Of a stretch of 64,000 nt of DNA, positions 22,344 through 31,154 are shown piece after piece. The notes beneath the pieces are model-generated. The model did no database searches. It was given only the letters and a program-made list of their open reading frames with translations, and was not told the origin of the DNA. The DNA is taken from positions 1 through 64,000 of the forward strand of contig PHDA01000003.1 of assembly GCA_002842465.1 (NCBI GenBank), read 5' to 3'. The translations under genes and the position numbers were made by a program. Every line of letters starts with the position of its first letter. Positions within the stretch are counted from its first letter, which is position 1. Origin of the DNA: Bacteroidetes bacterium HGW-Bacteroidetes-7 (GTDB taxonomy: Bacteria; Bacteroidota; Bacteroidia; Bacteroidales; UBA932).

Positions 22344-23972
22344 ATGAAAAATCTATTTGCGGGATTAGTTGTTTTAATCCTGATAACCGGCTGTAAAATG
22401 AAAGAAAGAGTAGATCTTATTGTTTATAACGGTAATATTTACACCGTTGACACAAATTTTTCAAAAGCAAGTGCAATGGCTGTAAAGGGTGGAATACTGC
22501 TTGCCGTTGGAACTGATGATGAAATACTTAATAAGTACAGGGCCTATGAGATGATAGACCTTGAGGGTGCTCCGGTATATCCGGGTCTAAATGATGCACA
22601 CTGCCACCTCACCGGTTTGGGACGAGGTCTCTCCAGAGTGGACCTTAGAGGATCAACCTCATTTGAAGAGATAATTGAAAGATTAAAAGAGAGATACGAA
22701 CGTGATAAACCTGCATATCTGGCGGGAGATGGCTGGGACCAAAATCTGTGGCCTATAAAGGAGTTCCCGGATAATTCAAAGCTTAACGAGCTCTTTCCGG
22801 ACATTCCTGTTGTGCTTTCAAGAGTAGATTTTCATGCTGTCATAGTTAATGATGCAGCAATAAACCTGTTGGGAATAAAACCTTCAGATAAGGATATCCC
22901 TAAAGAGGAGGCTTTAGTGTCAGGAGGTAAATTTCAAGGAGTTTTCCTGGAAAACACAGCAGACAGATTCAAAGTTGTCATACCTGACCCGGTGGCCGCA
23001 GAGCTGAGAGAGATGCTTATAATGGCTCAAAATGAGTGTTTTAAATATGGGCTTACCTCAATTTCACACGCCGGAGAGTCTCTCGACATTATTAATGTTC
23101 TGGACTCAATGTCAACTGATGGGAGCCTTAAACTAAGGACAGATGTATGGCTTACTCCTTCAAAAGAGAATCTGGAAAAATTTACAACCCCATACAAAAA
23201 CGGAAAACTCAGAATAGGAGCGATTAAACTCTATATTGACGGAGCCCTTGGTTCAAGGGGTGCACTGCTTTTAAAACCCTATTCAGATATGCCTTCTGCA
23301 AAAGGCATTAGTGTAATAACGAGGGAAGATTTTGACGAGATGTGCAAATGGGCTTACGAGCACGGTTTTCAGGTGGCCACGCACTGCATTGGAGATGCTG
23401 CAAACAGAGAGGCTCTTACAGTTTATTCAAAATACCTGCCCGAAGGTAATGACCTTCGTTGGAGGATAGAACACTCTCAAATTATTGATAAAGAAGATCT
23501 CGATATATTTGGCAAATATAAAATTGTTCCATCGATTCAGCCGACGCATGCAACCTCTGATATGTTGTGGGCAGATGAAAGATTGGGCGAGAGAATTGCC
23601 GATGCATATATTTACAAACAGCTTCTTGATCAACTTGGTTGGTTGCCAAGTGGAACCGATTTTCCGGTAGAGGAGGTGAATCCTTTCTACACGTTCTTTG
23701 CTGCAGTTTTCAGAAAAAATCTTGACTTTATTCCTGAAGAGGGATTCCAGATGGAAAACGCATTAACACGTGAAGAGGCTCTTCGTTCAATGACAATATG
23801 GGCTGCAAAAGCATCATTTGAAGAGGACTTCAAAGGGTCACTTGAAAAAGGTAAAGTTGCTGATTTTGTGATTCTTGACAGGGACATAATGACCGCCGAT
23901 GAAAAATCTGTTCCCGGGGCTAAAGTTGTTATGACGTACCTGGCAGGGGAGAGAGTTTACAAGGCAGATTAA
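22344..23972 (+). CDS. YtcJ-like amidohydrolase lipoprotein
   Basis: This 542-residue metal-dependent amidohydrolase of the YtcJ/Amidohydro_3 group has lipobox LILITGCKMK, so it is exported, which is common for the Bacteroidota members. Metal ligands and signatures: GLNDAHCHLTGLGRG (HxH), a loop with LSRVDFHAVIVN, GYEHGFQVATHCIGDAAN (His), RWRIEHSQIID (His) and the late Asp in LPSGTDFPVE. The natural substrate is unknown; characterised relatives hydrolyse cyclic amides or N-formylated compounds. It starts at ATG 22344, not at an upstream frame overlapping rpoN. It converges on upp with a 4-base overlap of the coding ends. Confidence 0.85.
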   Translation: MKNLFAGLVVLILITGCKMKERVDLIVYNGNIYTVDTNFSKASAMAVKGGILLAVGTDDEILNKYRAYEMIDLEGAPVYPGLNDAHCHLTGLGRGLSRVDLRGSTSFEEIIERLKERYERDKPAYLAGDGWDQNLWPIKEFPDNSKLNELFPDIPVVLSRVDFHAVIVNDAAINLLGIKPSDKDIPKEEALVSGGKFQGVFLENTADRFKVVIPDPVAAELREMLIMAQNECFKYGLTSISHAGESLDIINVLDSMSTDGSLKLRTDVWLTPSKENLEKFTTPYKNGKLRIGAIKLYIDGALGSRGALLLKPYSDMPSAKGISVITREDFDEMCKWAYEHGFQVATHCIGDAANREALTVYSKYLPEGNDLRWRIEHSQIIDKEDLDIFGKYKIVPSIQPTHATSDMLWADERLGERIADAYIYKQLLDQLGWLPSGTDFPVEEVNPFYTFFAAVFRKNLDFIPEEGFQMENALTREEALRSMTIWAAKASFEEDFKGSLEKGKVADFVILDRDIMTADEKSVPGAKVVMTYLAGERVYKAD

Positions 23973-24622
23973 AGTTTGCTGCCGTAGGCCAAATCTCCGG
24001 CATCTCCAAGACCGGGTACAATGTATGCTTTTATTGTAAGCTCCTGATCAATAGCTCCAACCCAAAGAGTGGTCTTTTTATGAGGGAGGTGTTTTGAGAG
24101 GTATTCAATACCTTCAGTACTTGCTATCGGACATACGATATGTGTATGAACAGGATTTTCTGCCTCACAAAGTCTGTTATAGGCAAGTACAACAGAAGAA
24201 CCCGTTGCGAGCATAGTATCTGCAAGTAAAAGTGTCTTTCCACCAACTGATGGGCTGCTTGCATACTCAATCTGAATAGTAAATTTATTGTCCTTACCAT
24301 ACTTTCTGTAAGCCGCAATAAAGGCGTTTTGAGCCTTGTCAAAAACATTAAGCATTCCATGGTGAAGAGGTAGTCCGGCTCTCATTATGCTGGCAATAAG
24401 AATATTGTCATCACATGTGCTGCAGTTGGCAATTCCTAATGGAGTTGTTACCTCCTTAGAACTGTAGGATAGACCTTTGCTGATTTCATAGGCAAAAACT
24501 GTTCCGATCCTTTCCAGATTAATACGGAATCTCATACTGTCCTTTTGAACCACAGAGTCTCTTATCTCTGCAATAAAATTATTGAGAGCAGAGTTGTTTT
24601 CGCCAAGATTAATAACCTTCAT
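23969..24622 (-). CDS. upp: Uracil phosphoribosyltransferase
   Basis: This 217-residue salvage enzyme makes UMP from uracil and PRPP. The PRPP-binding loop LLADTMLATGSSVV (about residue 130) and the uracil-binding C-terminal section AYIVPGLGDAGDLAYG are both present, as is the IMRAGLPLHHGML flexible-loop region. The length is normal. It is transcribed alone from a TATATTTG box at 24649-24656. The end overlaps the convergent amidohydrolase gene by 4 bases. Confidence 0.95.
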   Translation of the reverse strand: MKVINLGENNSALNNFIAEIRDSVVQKDSMRFRINLERIGTVFAYEISKGLSYSSKEVTTPLGIANCSTCDDNILIASIMRAGLPLHHGMLNVFDKAQNAFIAAYRKYGKDNKFTIQIEYASSPSVGGKTLLLADTMLATGSSVVLAYNRLCEAENPVHTHIVCPIASTEGIEYLSKHLPHKKTTLWVGAIDQELTIKAYIVPGLGDAGDLAYGSKL

Positions 24623-24648
24623 TTCTTGTTTTTTGGGGAATTTTGCCC

Positions 24649-24656
24649 CAAATATA
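24649..24656 (-). promoter_or_regulatory. -7 box for upp
   Basis: CAAATATA on the plus strand (TATATTTG on the minus strand) lies 27 bases before the upp ATG, between upp and the end of radC. Confidence 0.5.
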
Positions 24657-24664
24657 CAAATTAA

Positions 24665-25360
24665 TCACATTAAACCATCATCAGCAAAGCTGAAGTATCC
24701 GTCTCCGGCTATTATAAGGTGATCCAGAAGGGAGATGTCAAAAAGAGATGCAGCCTCTTTAAGCATTCTGGTCTGAGTCTTGTCATTTTCACCCGGACTG
24801 AGATTTCCGGACGGGTGGTTATGAACCAATATTATAGAGCTGGCTAGCTTATCCAGGGCATTTTTGATGACAATTTTCACATCAACAACAGTTGCAGAAA
24901 TTCCTCCTATGCTGATTCTCTCTTTTGATATTAATTTGTTGGCCCTGTTCAGATACATTACCCAGCACTCCTCGTGACTGAGGTCTCTCAGGATTGGGCT
25001 TATAATACCGGCTGCATAGGCCGAAGACTGTATCTTTGGTAAGTCTCTGGACTCACATGTCAGAAATCTTTTTGAGAGTTCAAAAACTGCCATAAAAATA
25101 ACGGCCTTTGCAGGACCAATCCCATTGATCGAAATCAAGTTGTCACAGGATATTCGCGACATCTCCCTTAGGTTGTTGTTTGATATCTGCAATATCTTTC
25201 TGGCTACATCAAGAGCACTCTCCTCTCTTGTGCCGCTACCAAGTAAAATTGCAATCAACTCTGCATCGCTCAGGGCAGCCGCACCCTTCTGTTTCATCTT
25301 CTCTCTAGGCCTGTCATCTTCAAGCCAATCTTTAATTGGAACTCTCTTTTCCGTTGTCAT
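24665..25360 (-). CDS. radC: RadC/JAMM domain protein
   Basis: This 231-residue protein of the RadC family (DUF2466) has an N-terminal UPF0758 helix-hairpin-helix part (LLGSGTREESALDVARKIL; SINGIGPAKAVIFMAVFELSKRF) and a C-terminal JAMM/MPN domain with the zinc motif HNHPSGNLSPGENDKTQT (HxH ... S ... D) and the upstream Glu. The biochemical role is unsettled; the old link to DNA repair has been withdrawn for E. coli radC, and JAMM domains are usually metalloproteases or deamidase-like hydrolases. Start ATG 25360 (MTTEKRVPIKDW) is preferred to a longer frame. It is chromosomal here, not part of the mobile element. Confidence 0.9.
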   Translation of the reverse strand: MTTEKRVPIKDWLEDDRPREKMKQKGAAALSDAELIAILLGSGTREESALDVARKILQISNNNLREMSRISCDNLISINGIGPAKAVIFMAVFELSKRFLTCESRDLPKIQSSAYAAGIISPILRDLSHEECWVMYLNRANKLISKERISIGGISATVVDVKIVIKNALDKLASSIILVHNHPSGNLSPGENDKTQTRMLKEAASLFDISLLDHLIIAGDGYFSFADDGLM

Positions 25361-25371
25361 AATGTATAAAT

Positions 25372-25402
25372 AAAAAATGCTCCTCAAAAATGAGAAGCAT
25401 TT
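25372..25402 (-). terminator. Terminator of rpsT
   Basis: On the minus strand a 12-bp stem AAATGCTTCTCA/TGAGGAGCATTT (one G-T pair) with a 4-base loop ends in a T tract. It lies 29 bases after the rpsT stop and just upstream of the radC start. Confidence 0.75.
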
Positions 25403-25430
25403 ACTATTCTAAGGAGACAAACGGAAAAAA

Positions 25431-25685
25431 TTATGCTAATTTGTTAACATAGGCAGCAATACCGCTTTTTAGGTTTGCAGCTTTGTTCTTGTGAATAACA
25501 TTAATTTTAGCAAGTTTATCTAACATTGAAGATACTTTTGGAAGTAATGCAGTTGCAGCCTCCTTTTCGGTAGTATTGCGCAACGCCTTGATAGCATTAC
25601 GGGTGGTGCGTGCATAGTACTTGTTGTGTAACCTGCGTTTTGCGCTTTGACGCGCGCGCTTTTCTGCTGATGCGTGATTTGCCAT
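25431..25685 (-). CDS. rpsT: 30S ribosomal protein S20
   Basis: This 84-residue, strongly basic S20 protein binds 16S rRNA near the 5' domain during early 30S assembly. The typical opening [20 protein letters not shown] and the long helical hairpin through [19 protein letters not shown] are present. It is monocistronic, with tRNA-Glu just upstream on the same strand and a strong terminator behind it. The tRNA and rpsT may therefore come from one transcript that is processed. Confidence 0.96.
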   Translation of the reverse strand: MANHASAEKRARQSAKRRLHNKYYARTTRNAIKALRNTTEKEAATALLPKVSSMLDKLAKINVIHKNKAANLKSGIAAYVNKLA

Positions 25686-25702
25686 ATCTAATTTGTTTTT
25701 CG

Positions 25703-25774
25703 TAGTCCGTAGGGGAATCGAACCCCTATTGCAAGAATGAAAATCTTGAGTCCTAACCGTTAGACGAACGGACC
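25703..25774 (-). tRNA. tRNA-Glu (TTC)
   Basis: This 72-nt cloverleaf has acceptor GGTCCGT/ACGGACT, D-arm TCGTCTAACGGTTAGGA, anticodon stem CAAGA/TCTTG with loop TTTTCAT (anticodon TTC), T-arm AGGGG/CCCCT with TTCGATT, and discriminator A. CCA is not encoded. It lies 17 bases before the rpsT start on the same strand. Confidence 0.95.
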
Positions 25775-25833
25775 ATTCAAAATCTAATGAATCTTACCGT
25801 TACAGGTATCGGTCATTTTCGATCTTGGGAGTG

Positions 25834-25841
25834 CAAAGGTA
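25834..25841 (-). promoter_or_regulatory. -7 box for tRNA-Glu (and perhaps rpsT)
   Basis: CAAAGGTA on the plus strand is TACCTTTG on the minus strand, about 60 bases before the tRNA 5' end. Confidence 0.45.
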
Positions 25842-25870
25842 AAAACTTTTTTTATTGTTCCAAAAATTTG

Positions 25871-26857
25871 TTAAAAAAAATCAAAGGAGTAAACTATAGA
25901 CTCCACTTGGCGAAGATAGTTTCTTTTGTCGTAGCGTGGAGCATAAACAAATGCCTCAAGAGCGATAACATTTTGATTTGCCTTATCTAAGAAGAAATGA
26001 CTTACAAAAGGTCCTCCCATAAAGTCGTTCTGTACCTCCCACAAACCCTTCATCTCAATAAAGTCCCGTCTGTTAAATTTTATCCATCTTATACCGGGTT
26101 CAACAAGAATGTTTGTTGTCATATAGGATTTTTCTACCGGTCCGGGAACATTTTTTTCTAAAATCATGTTTCTCATCGCAACCAGATTGTCATGACTAAA
26201 GGTTGTTGAATCTTTATATGGAAAGCGATAAACAAAGATGCCCTGATTTGTATAGGTTGTCTCATAAGAGATCCAGATGAAATCATCTGTCTTTTTCTTA
26301 ATGCTGTAGCCTTTTGGGAAATATGGCGAGCCACCAAACTCCAGTGTCACAACATCTCTCAGAGTGCGCTCCTCATACCTCTTTGCATTATTGATATTGC
26401 GGTTTCTTTCGGCCATGAGCAATGCGCCTGATAGTCTGTCCTGATCTTGAATAATTTTTTTGGCGATCTCTTCTCCATTAGGACCGGATATGGTTACTAC
26501 AATTTGAGGAGCAGCCCATACATTCTCCTGTAAAACAATTTTAGTTTCACTAACATCCGGCATAACCTTTACTATGATTAGGTTCCTGTGAGTTTGGAAA
26601 ATGCTTGTAAAGGCGTTTTCAGGAATGTTGACCAGGGTAAACATAGGCTCTCTTTGAGGAAGATATTGTTCGTCAGCGGCAAGAACGGCCCGAAGACCTG
26701 CTCCGGCCTCACTCTCCCAGTCACCTTTATTTATGACAATGACTACCTCTCCGGCTTTGCCGCTTACATTAGGCATGAGCTGAGGCCCTCCGGTGCATTT
26801 GCATGAGAACAGCAGTAATCCGGTTACAACTATTAACAGCCAATTGAGTGTTTTCAT
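25871..26857 (-). CDS. DUF4837 family lipoprotein
   Basis: This 328-residue lipoprotein (signal and lipobox LLLFSCKCTG) is of the Bacteroidota-specific DUF4837 family, whose function is unknown. A conserved-looking core is visible: GEVVIVINKGDWES, an N-terminal half with an NLIIVKVMPD strand, and a C-terminal half with MKGLWEVQNDFMGGPFVSHF and a closing DKRNYLRQVESIVYSFDF. It lies 6 bases after rseP in the same direction, so it is probably last in the dxr-rseP transcript. This suggests an envelope-maintenance role. Confidence 0.85.
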   Translation of the reverse strand: MKTLNWLLIVVTGLLLFSCKCTGGPQLMPNVSGKAGEVVIVINKGDWESEAGAGLRAVLAADEQYLPQREPMFTLVNIPENAFTSIFQTHRNLIIVKVMPDVSETKIVLQENVWAAPQIVVTISGPNGEEIAKKIIQDQDRLSGALLMAERNRNINNAKRYEERTLRDVVTLEFGGSPYFPKGYSIKKKTDDFIWISYETTYTNQGIFVYRFPYKDSTTFSHDNLVAMRNMILEKNVPGPVEKSYMTTNILVEPGIRWIKFNRRDFIEMKGLWEVQNDFMGGPFVSHFFLDKANQNVIALEAFVYAPRYDKRNYLRQVESIVYSFDFF

Positions 26858-26863
26858 AATATC

Positions 26864-28189
26864 CTATTTAAAAAGTCTGTAAATATCATTTCCAAAGGCA
26901 AGGAACATTACCGCAAAAAGTATCATCATCCCTGCAATTTGAGCATATTCAAGAAATTTATCGCTTGGTTTTCTGCGAGTTACAATTTCATAAATGACGA
27001 ATAATATATGTCCTCCATCAAGCGCAGGAATTGGCAACAGATTGAGAACAGCCAGCATAATCGACAACCAGGCCGTAATTCCCCAGAAAACCTCCCAGTC
27101 CCATGAAGAGGGGAATATTTTACCTATTGTTATAAAACTCCCTACCGATTTGTAAGCCTCAGTTTTAGGAGAAAAAATGAGACCCAGCTCTTTGAAGTAA
27201 TTTGCGATTGTACCGGTTGCCTTGTTTAACCCGGCTGGAATTGCGGCCGAGAGTGAATACTTATGCGTTGTTATGTTAAAGAACTTATAAATATCTCCCT
27301 CAAGAACTATGCCGATTCGTCCTGCAGTATCAATGGCTACCATCTTGTGAATAGTTTCTCCCTCTCTTAAAATAGTTACGTCTATGTAATCACCCTTTCT
27401 GGCAAATAGCTTCTCCTGAACATCCTGAATTGCTGGTGTTGGTACGCTGTCAATGGCAACAAACATATCTCCGGGCAGCAATCCTGCATTCACATTTAGT
27501 GAGGAGTCGGGTACTTCCAATATTACAAATGGTGCTCTGAGAGAAAACATTCCCGGCGTCTTAAGTATTTGTGGTATAAAAGATGGGTCAATGTCAACAG
27601 TGATATTCTCTCCTCCGCGGATTACCTGTGCACTTTGTGCCTGGTTGCGTGCCAGTTGCATCTGTAATTCGTGAAAACGGTCAACAGGCTCTCCGTCAAA
27701 CGAAAGTATTTGGTCTCCATTACGGAATCCAACTTCAATGGCCAGGTCGTTACATTGTACTCCGTAAATTGCATCATTTGTCTTAAGATACTCCTCTCCC
27801 CAAGTAAAGAGGGTTGCCGAGTAGATCAGAATCGCCAGAATAAAGTTAAAAAACACTCCTCCAAACATTACAAAGAAACGTTGCCAAGCTGGTTTGCTTC
27901 TGAATTCCCATGGTTTGGGTGCCTCTTTCATGGCATCTTTGTCCATAGATTCGTCAATCATTCCTGAGATTTTGCAATAGCCTCCAAGAGGAATCCAGCC
28001 TATTCCAAACTCGGTATCACTGTTTTTTGGTTTGTACTTGACAAGTGAAAACCATGCATCAAAAAAGAGATAGAATTTTTCAACTCTGATTTTGAACAGG
28101 CGTGCAAAAAAGTAGTGGCCAAATTCGTGAACCAGAATTAAAATTGAAAGAGCCAGTATAACCTGTAGAATTTTGATAATTGTATCCAT
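26864..28189 (-). CDS. rseP: Site-2 intramembrane zinc protease
   Basis: This 441-residue membrane metalloprotease clips transmembrane regulators, such as anti-sigma factors, within the inner membrane. Motifs: the zinc site LVHEFGHYFFARLF (HExxH, residue about 22) in the first membrane helix, two PDZ domains between residues 120 and 300 (FRNGDQILSFDGEP; LLPGDMFVAIDSVP), and the third ligand in NLLPIPALDGGHILF (NxxPxxxLDGG). The length is typical of Bacteroidota RseP. It sits 16 bases after dxr, a conserved pairing in the phylum. Substrates are not evident here, although an ECF system lies 15 kb away. Confidence 0.94.
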   Translation of the reverse strand: MDTIIKILQVILALSILILVHEFGHYFFARLFKIRVEKFYLFFDAWFSLVKYKPKNSDTEFGIGWIPLGGYCKISGMIDESMDKDAMKEAPKPWEFRSKPAWQRFFVMFGGVFFNFILAILIYSATLFTWGEEYLKTNDAIYGVQCNDLAIEVGFRNGDQILSFDGEPVDRFHELQMQLARNQAQSAQVIRGGENITVDIDPSFIPQILKTPGMFSLRAPFVILEVPDSSLNVNAGLLPGDMFVAIDSVPTPAIQDVQEKLFARKGDYIDVTILREGETIHKMVAIDTAGRIGIVLEGDIYKFFNITTHKYSLSAAIPAGLNKATGTIANYFKELGLIFSPKTEAYKSVGSFITIGKIFPSSWDWEVFWGITAWLSIMLAVLNLLPIPALDGGHILFVIYEIVTRRKPSDKFLEYAQIAGMMILFAVMFLAFGNDIYRLFK

Positions 28190-28205
28190 TTATCTTATAT
28201 GTTCA

Positions 28206-29363
28206 TTAATTGTAATTATTCTGTATTTGTCTTGAAATTACTCTTGCCTCCAAGTCAGTAGCAAAGATATCATCCCTGCAGGGATTCTCTATATGACCAA
28301 TCAGGCTCATTACCTGGGAGATGATTTTTGGAATAGCCGAAAATGATATTTTACCTGCAAGAAAGCTTTCAACGGCAATTTCGTTTGCTGCATTCATTGC
28401 ACAAGGTATATTGCCTCCCCTTTCAATAGCATTGTATGCAAGGGCAAGACATGGGAATTTATCAAAGTCAGGTTTGTAAAAATCAAGTTTTGCTAGTTTT
28501 GCAAAATCAAGTCTCTCTGTATTGAGCTCTACTCTAAAAGGGTATGAGAAGGCATACTGAATAGGCAGCCTCATATCAGGAGTACTAAGCTGAGCCGTAA
28601 CAGAGCCGTCTCTAAACTGAGTCATTGAGTGTACGATAGACTGCGGGTGAATAATAATCTCGATATCAGAGGGTTTAACTCCAAAAAGCCAGTGTGCCTC
28701 AATCATCTCAAGCCCTTTATTCATCATACTTGCCGAATCTATTGTCACTTTAGGGCCCATACACCATTTTGGGTGATTAAGAGCCTGCTCTACAGTTGCA
28801 GAGTCAATCTCCTGTGCGCTTTTTAGAAAGAAGGGTCCTCCGGATGCTGTAAGAATTATCTTTTCGACAGGCGACCTTTCACCCTGAAGACACTGGAATA
28901 TTGCTGAGTGTTCTGAATCTACAGGGATTATGGGGGCATTATACTCTTGTGCCATCTTGATTACAAGCGATCCAGCTGCAACAAGTGTCTCTTTGTTTGC
29001 AAGTGCAATGGTCTTTCCTGCTTGTATTGCTTCCAATGTCGATTCCAATCCGCTAAAGCCAACCATCGCTGCCAAAACAACATCAATATTGCTCCCCGAT
29101 ATGAGTTTTCCTATAGATTCTCTTCCGGTAAAAACCTTTATTCCGTGTGGGTCAAGAGCTTTAAAAACCTCGTCATACTTAGTCTCATCTGCAATAACAA
29201 CTGTATTTACATCATGTTTGATTGCCTGCGAAATCAGAAGCGAAGAATTTGAGTTTGCAACAAGAACTTCAGCTGCAAAAAGGTCGGGATGTCTTGATAT
29301 TACATCCAAAGCCTGTGTGCCAATAGATCCGGTGGAGCCCAATACTGCGATTCTTCTCTTCAT
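28206..29363 (-). CDS. dxr: 1-deoxy-D-xylulose-5-phosphate reductoisomerase
   Basis: This 385-residue enzyme catalyses the second step of the MEP isoprenoid pathway, converting DXP to MEP with NADPH. Motifs: the NADPH loop VLGSTGSIGTQALD at the start, the catalytic/substrate sections PVDSEHSAIFQ, TASGGPF and IDSASMMNKGLEMIEAHWLF, and the C-terminal domain with AMNAANEIAVESF. The length is normal. It follows the M23 peptidase gene by 10 bases on the same strand. Confidence 0.96.
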   Translation of the reverse strand: MKRRIAVLGSTGSIGTQALDVISRHPDLFAAEVLVANSNSSLLISQAIKHDVNTVVIADETKYDEVFKALDPHGIKVFTGRESIGKLISGSNIDVVLAAMVGFSGLESTLEAIQAGKTIALANKETLVAAGSLVIKMAQEYNAPIIPVDSEHSAIFQCLQGERSPVEKIILTASGGPFFLKSAQEIDSATVEQALNHPKWCMGPKVTIDSASMMNKGLEMIEAHWLFGVKPSDIEIIIHPQSIVHSMTQFRDGSVTAQLSTPDMRLPIQYAFSYPFRVELNTERLDFAKLAKLDFYKPDFDKFPCLALAYNAIERGGNIPCAMNAANEIAVESFLAGKISFSAIPKIISQVMSLIGHIENPCRDDIFATDLEARVISRQIQNNYN

Positions 29364-29373
29364 CGGGAGATTT

Positions 29374-30243
29374 TTAAAATTTTATGTATTTGGTTGGGTC
29401 TACAGGTACTCCTTTGTGCCATAACTCAAAATGGAGGTGATAGCCGCTGCTTAATGTTCCTGTATTGCCTACAAGGCCTATTGCCATGCCGGCACTTACC
29501 CTGTCCCCCGATTTTTTCAGAAGTTTTGAATTGTGTTTGTATATCGAAATAAGGTCATTTTCATGTTGAATCTGAATCGTAAAGCCTGTCTCTTCTGTCC
29601 ATGCGGCCAAAACAACAGTACCGTCAAGAACAGCAGATACTACCGAGTTTGCAGGGGCGGCAATATCTATAAAAGGGTGATTTGTGGCCATGTTAAAACC
29701 ATTTGAAATAACTCCTTTGACCGGAGGGAAAAAATGTAACCCCTCTATCTGTTCGATGCTTCTGTTACCACTTCCCAGATTGAATTTCTCCTGCCTTATA
29801 ACCTCCTCTCTAAGAATCGAATCCTCTTTAGATACAGATTGCGAGAAAGTTGCTTTCAGGGATGTATCTCCAGGGGTTGCTGCAGATGTGAGGTTTTCCG
29901 GCTGAAGTGGTTCTAATCCGGAGACGATTCTCTGAATATTGTTCAGGTGGAAATCCCACATTCTTATTGTATGTTCGAGAGAGTCTGCCTTTATTGCATT
30001 CTGAACAATTGCTCTTCTGGTTTGCGCATTGGGGTATCCCGGGATAAACTCGCGTAACGGAGTAAATGATATGAGCAGGGTAACCGATCCTATAATGAAG
30101 ATTACCGCAAGGGCAATGCTTACAAGCATCATAAGGCCATTTGCTCTGAAAACAAATAACTCTTCGTGCGAAGTGTCGTTAAATATCGAGAAGCGGAACT
30201 TGCTTCTAAGTCTGTTTCTTTTCTCTTTTCTGATTCTTGCCAT
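29374..30243 (-). CDS. M23 (LytM) family peptidoglycan endopeptidase
   Basis: This 289-residue protein has a basic cytoplasmic N-terminus, one membrane helix (LMMLVSIALAVIFIIGSVTLL, residues about 35-55), a linker, and a C-terminal M23 domain. The zinc motifs are NHPFIDIAAP (H and D) and SGYHLHFELWHKG (HxH). The domain cuts cross-links in peptidoglycan or, in LytM factors, activates amidases; both metal motifs are intact, so an active enzyme is likely. It is downstream of the superoxide reductase gene (9 bases apart) and upstream of dxr. Confidence 0.9.
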   Translation of the reverse strand: MARIRKEKRNRLRSKFRFSIFNDTSHEELFVFRANGLMMLVSIALAVIFIIGSVTLLISFTPLREFIPGYPNAQTRRAIVQNAIKADSLEHTIRMWDFHLNNIQRIVSGLEPLQPENLTSAATPGDTSLKATFSQSVSKEDSILREEVIRQEKFNLGSGNRSIEQIEGLHFFPPVKGVISNGFNMATNHPFIDIAAPANSVVSAVLDGTVVLAAWTEETGFTIQIQHENDLISIYKHNSKLLKKSGDRVSAGMAIGLVGNTGTLSSGYHLHFELWHKGVPVDPTKYIKF

Positions 30244-30252
30244 GGTGGTGAA

Positions 30253-30636
30253 TTATTCTCCTTCTACTTTTACAAAAACCTCCTCACTTCTCCAAAGACC
30301 ATGCTTATTGCAATATGCCAAGGCAGTAAGCCTTAAGCTGACCTTAGGGAAAATTGTAAAATCTGCCTCAATATGTACCGGCTGGTCTCCGAAGCTTGAA
30401 CGATGCAGTTTAGTCTCTCCGACAAGTGTCTCCAGATTCCAGAGTTGAATATATTCATAGTGGTGGTCAGGGGCATTTGGATGTTTTACCTTTGTCCCGA
30501 TTCTGACCTTTACCTTGAATGGAATGTTTCTCTCCGCCTCACTGTTACAGATAATTACAGGAGAATGTTTGTCGGCATAATTGCGTACTTTCTCGCTTCC
30601 GCCGGCAAAATCAACATATGAAAATAGTCTTGGCAT
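30253..30636 (-). CDS. Superoxide reductase (1Fe, neelaredoxin-type)
   Basis: This 127-residue cytoplasmic enzyme reduces superoxide to hydrogen peroxide without releasing oxygen, as anaerobes prefer. The [Fe(His4)(Cys)] site is complete: DKHSPVI (first His), KVKHPN (second), PDHHYEYIQLW (third), and YCNKHGLW (Cys plus fourth His). It lacks the rubredoxin-like CX2C centre of desulfoferrodoxin, so it is the short 1Fe form. I used ATG 30636 (MPRLFSYV); the frame stays open further upstream, but that extension crosses the ruvX promoter and overlaps ruvX. It may head the leftward run M23-dxr-rseP-DUF4837. Confidence 0.88.
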   Translation of the reverse strand: MPRLFSYVDFAGGSEKVRNYADKHSPVIICNSEAERNIPFKVKVRIGTKVKHPNAPDHHYEYIQLWNLETLVGETKLHRSSFGDQPVHIEADFTIFPKVSLRLTALAYCNKHGLWRSEEVFVKVEGE

Positions 30637-30672
30637 AGTGGTAAATAAACCTCCAAATGTACTAAAAAAAAC

Positions 30673-30680
30673 TAACTTTG
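30673..30680 (+). promoter_or_regulatory. -7 box immediately before ruvX
   Basis: TAACTTTG ends only 4 bases before the ruvX ATG (30685), so the transcript would start at or next to the A of the start codon, giving a leaderless mRNA. Confidence 0.5.
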
Positions 30681-30684
30681 CACC

Positions 30685-31122
30685 ATGGAGAGAATTGTGG
30701 GAATAGACTACGGCAAAAAGAGAACAGGGGTAGCTGTGAGCGATCCTCTGGGTATTTTTGCCACTGCAATCGAGACAGTCCCCTCGGGCGATATTGTCCG
30801 CTATCTCAAAAATTATACCCAAAAAGAGCAAGTAGTAAGATTTGTTGTAGGCTATCCGATGAACCTTAACAATACTCCATCTGAGGGCGCCCGGTTTGTT
30901 GACCAGTTTTTAAATCTTCTTAAGAAACATTTTCCCGAAGTACCTGTTACATTAGAAGATGAGAGGTACACATCATCAATGGCATTTCAAACTATGATTG
31001 ACGGCGGGGTAAAGATGATGGATAGAAGGGACAAATCCATGGTTGATAAAATAAGTGCTGCAATTATTCTGCAGTCTTATTTAGACAGAAAGGCGATTGA
31101 GAAAAAAAGAGAGATAAAATAA
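30685..31122 (+). CDS. ruvX: YqgF/RuvX nuclease-like rRNA maturation protein
   Basis: This 145-residue protein has the RNase H fold of the YqgF family, which takes part in 16S rRNA 5' maturation and has been called a putative Holliday junction resolvase. The opening RIVGIDYGKKRTGVAVSDP carries the first catalytic Asp; LEDERYTSSMAF and DKISAAIILQSYLD complete the site. The start is fixed by the conserved N-terminus, even though it leaves essentially no leader. The def gene follows 32 bases on. Confidence 0.93.
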   Translation: MERIVGIDYGKKRTGVAVSDPLGIFATAIETVPSGDIVRYLKNYTQKEQVVRFVVGYPMNLNNTPSEGARFVDQFLNLLKKHFPEVPVTLEDERYTSSMAFQTMIDGGVKMMDRRDKSMVDKISAAIILQSYLDRKAIEKKREIK

Positions 31123-31154
31123 AAGAGAGGTCAAATAAAAAAAGAGTTTTAGTT

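Noticed and set aside
24665-25360. radC as part of a mobile or defence region
   Set aside because: RadC-type genes often travel with mobile elements, but here the neighbours (upp, rpsT, tRNA-Glu) are housekeeping and no att site or integrase is near.
25703-25774. tRNA-Glu as a second integration site
   Set aside because: No copy of its 3' end is found elsewhere in the window and no recombinase gene adjoins it.
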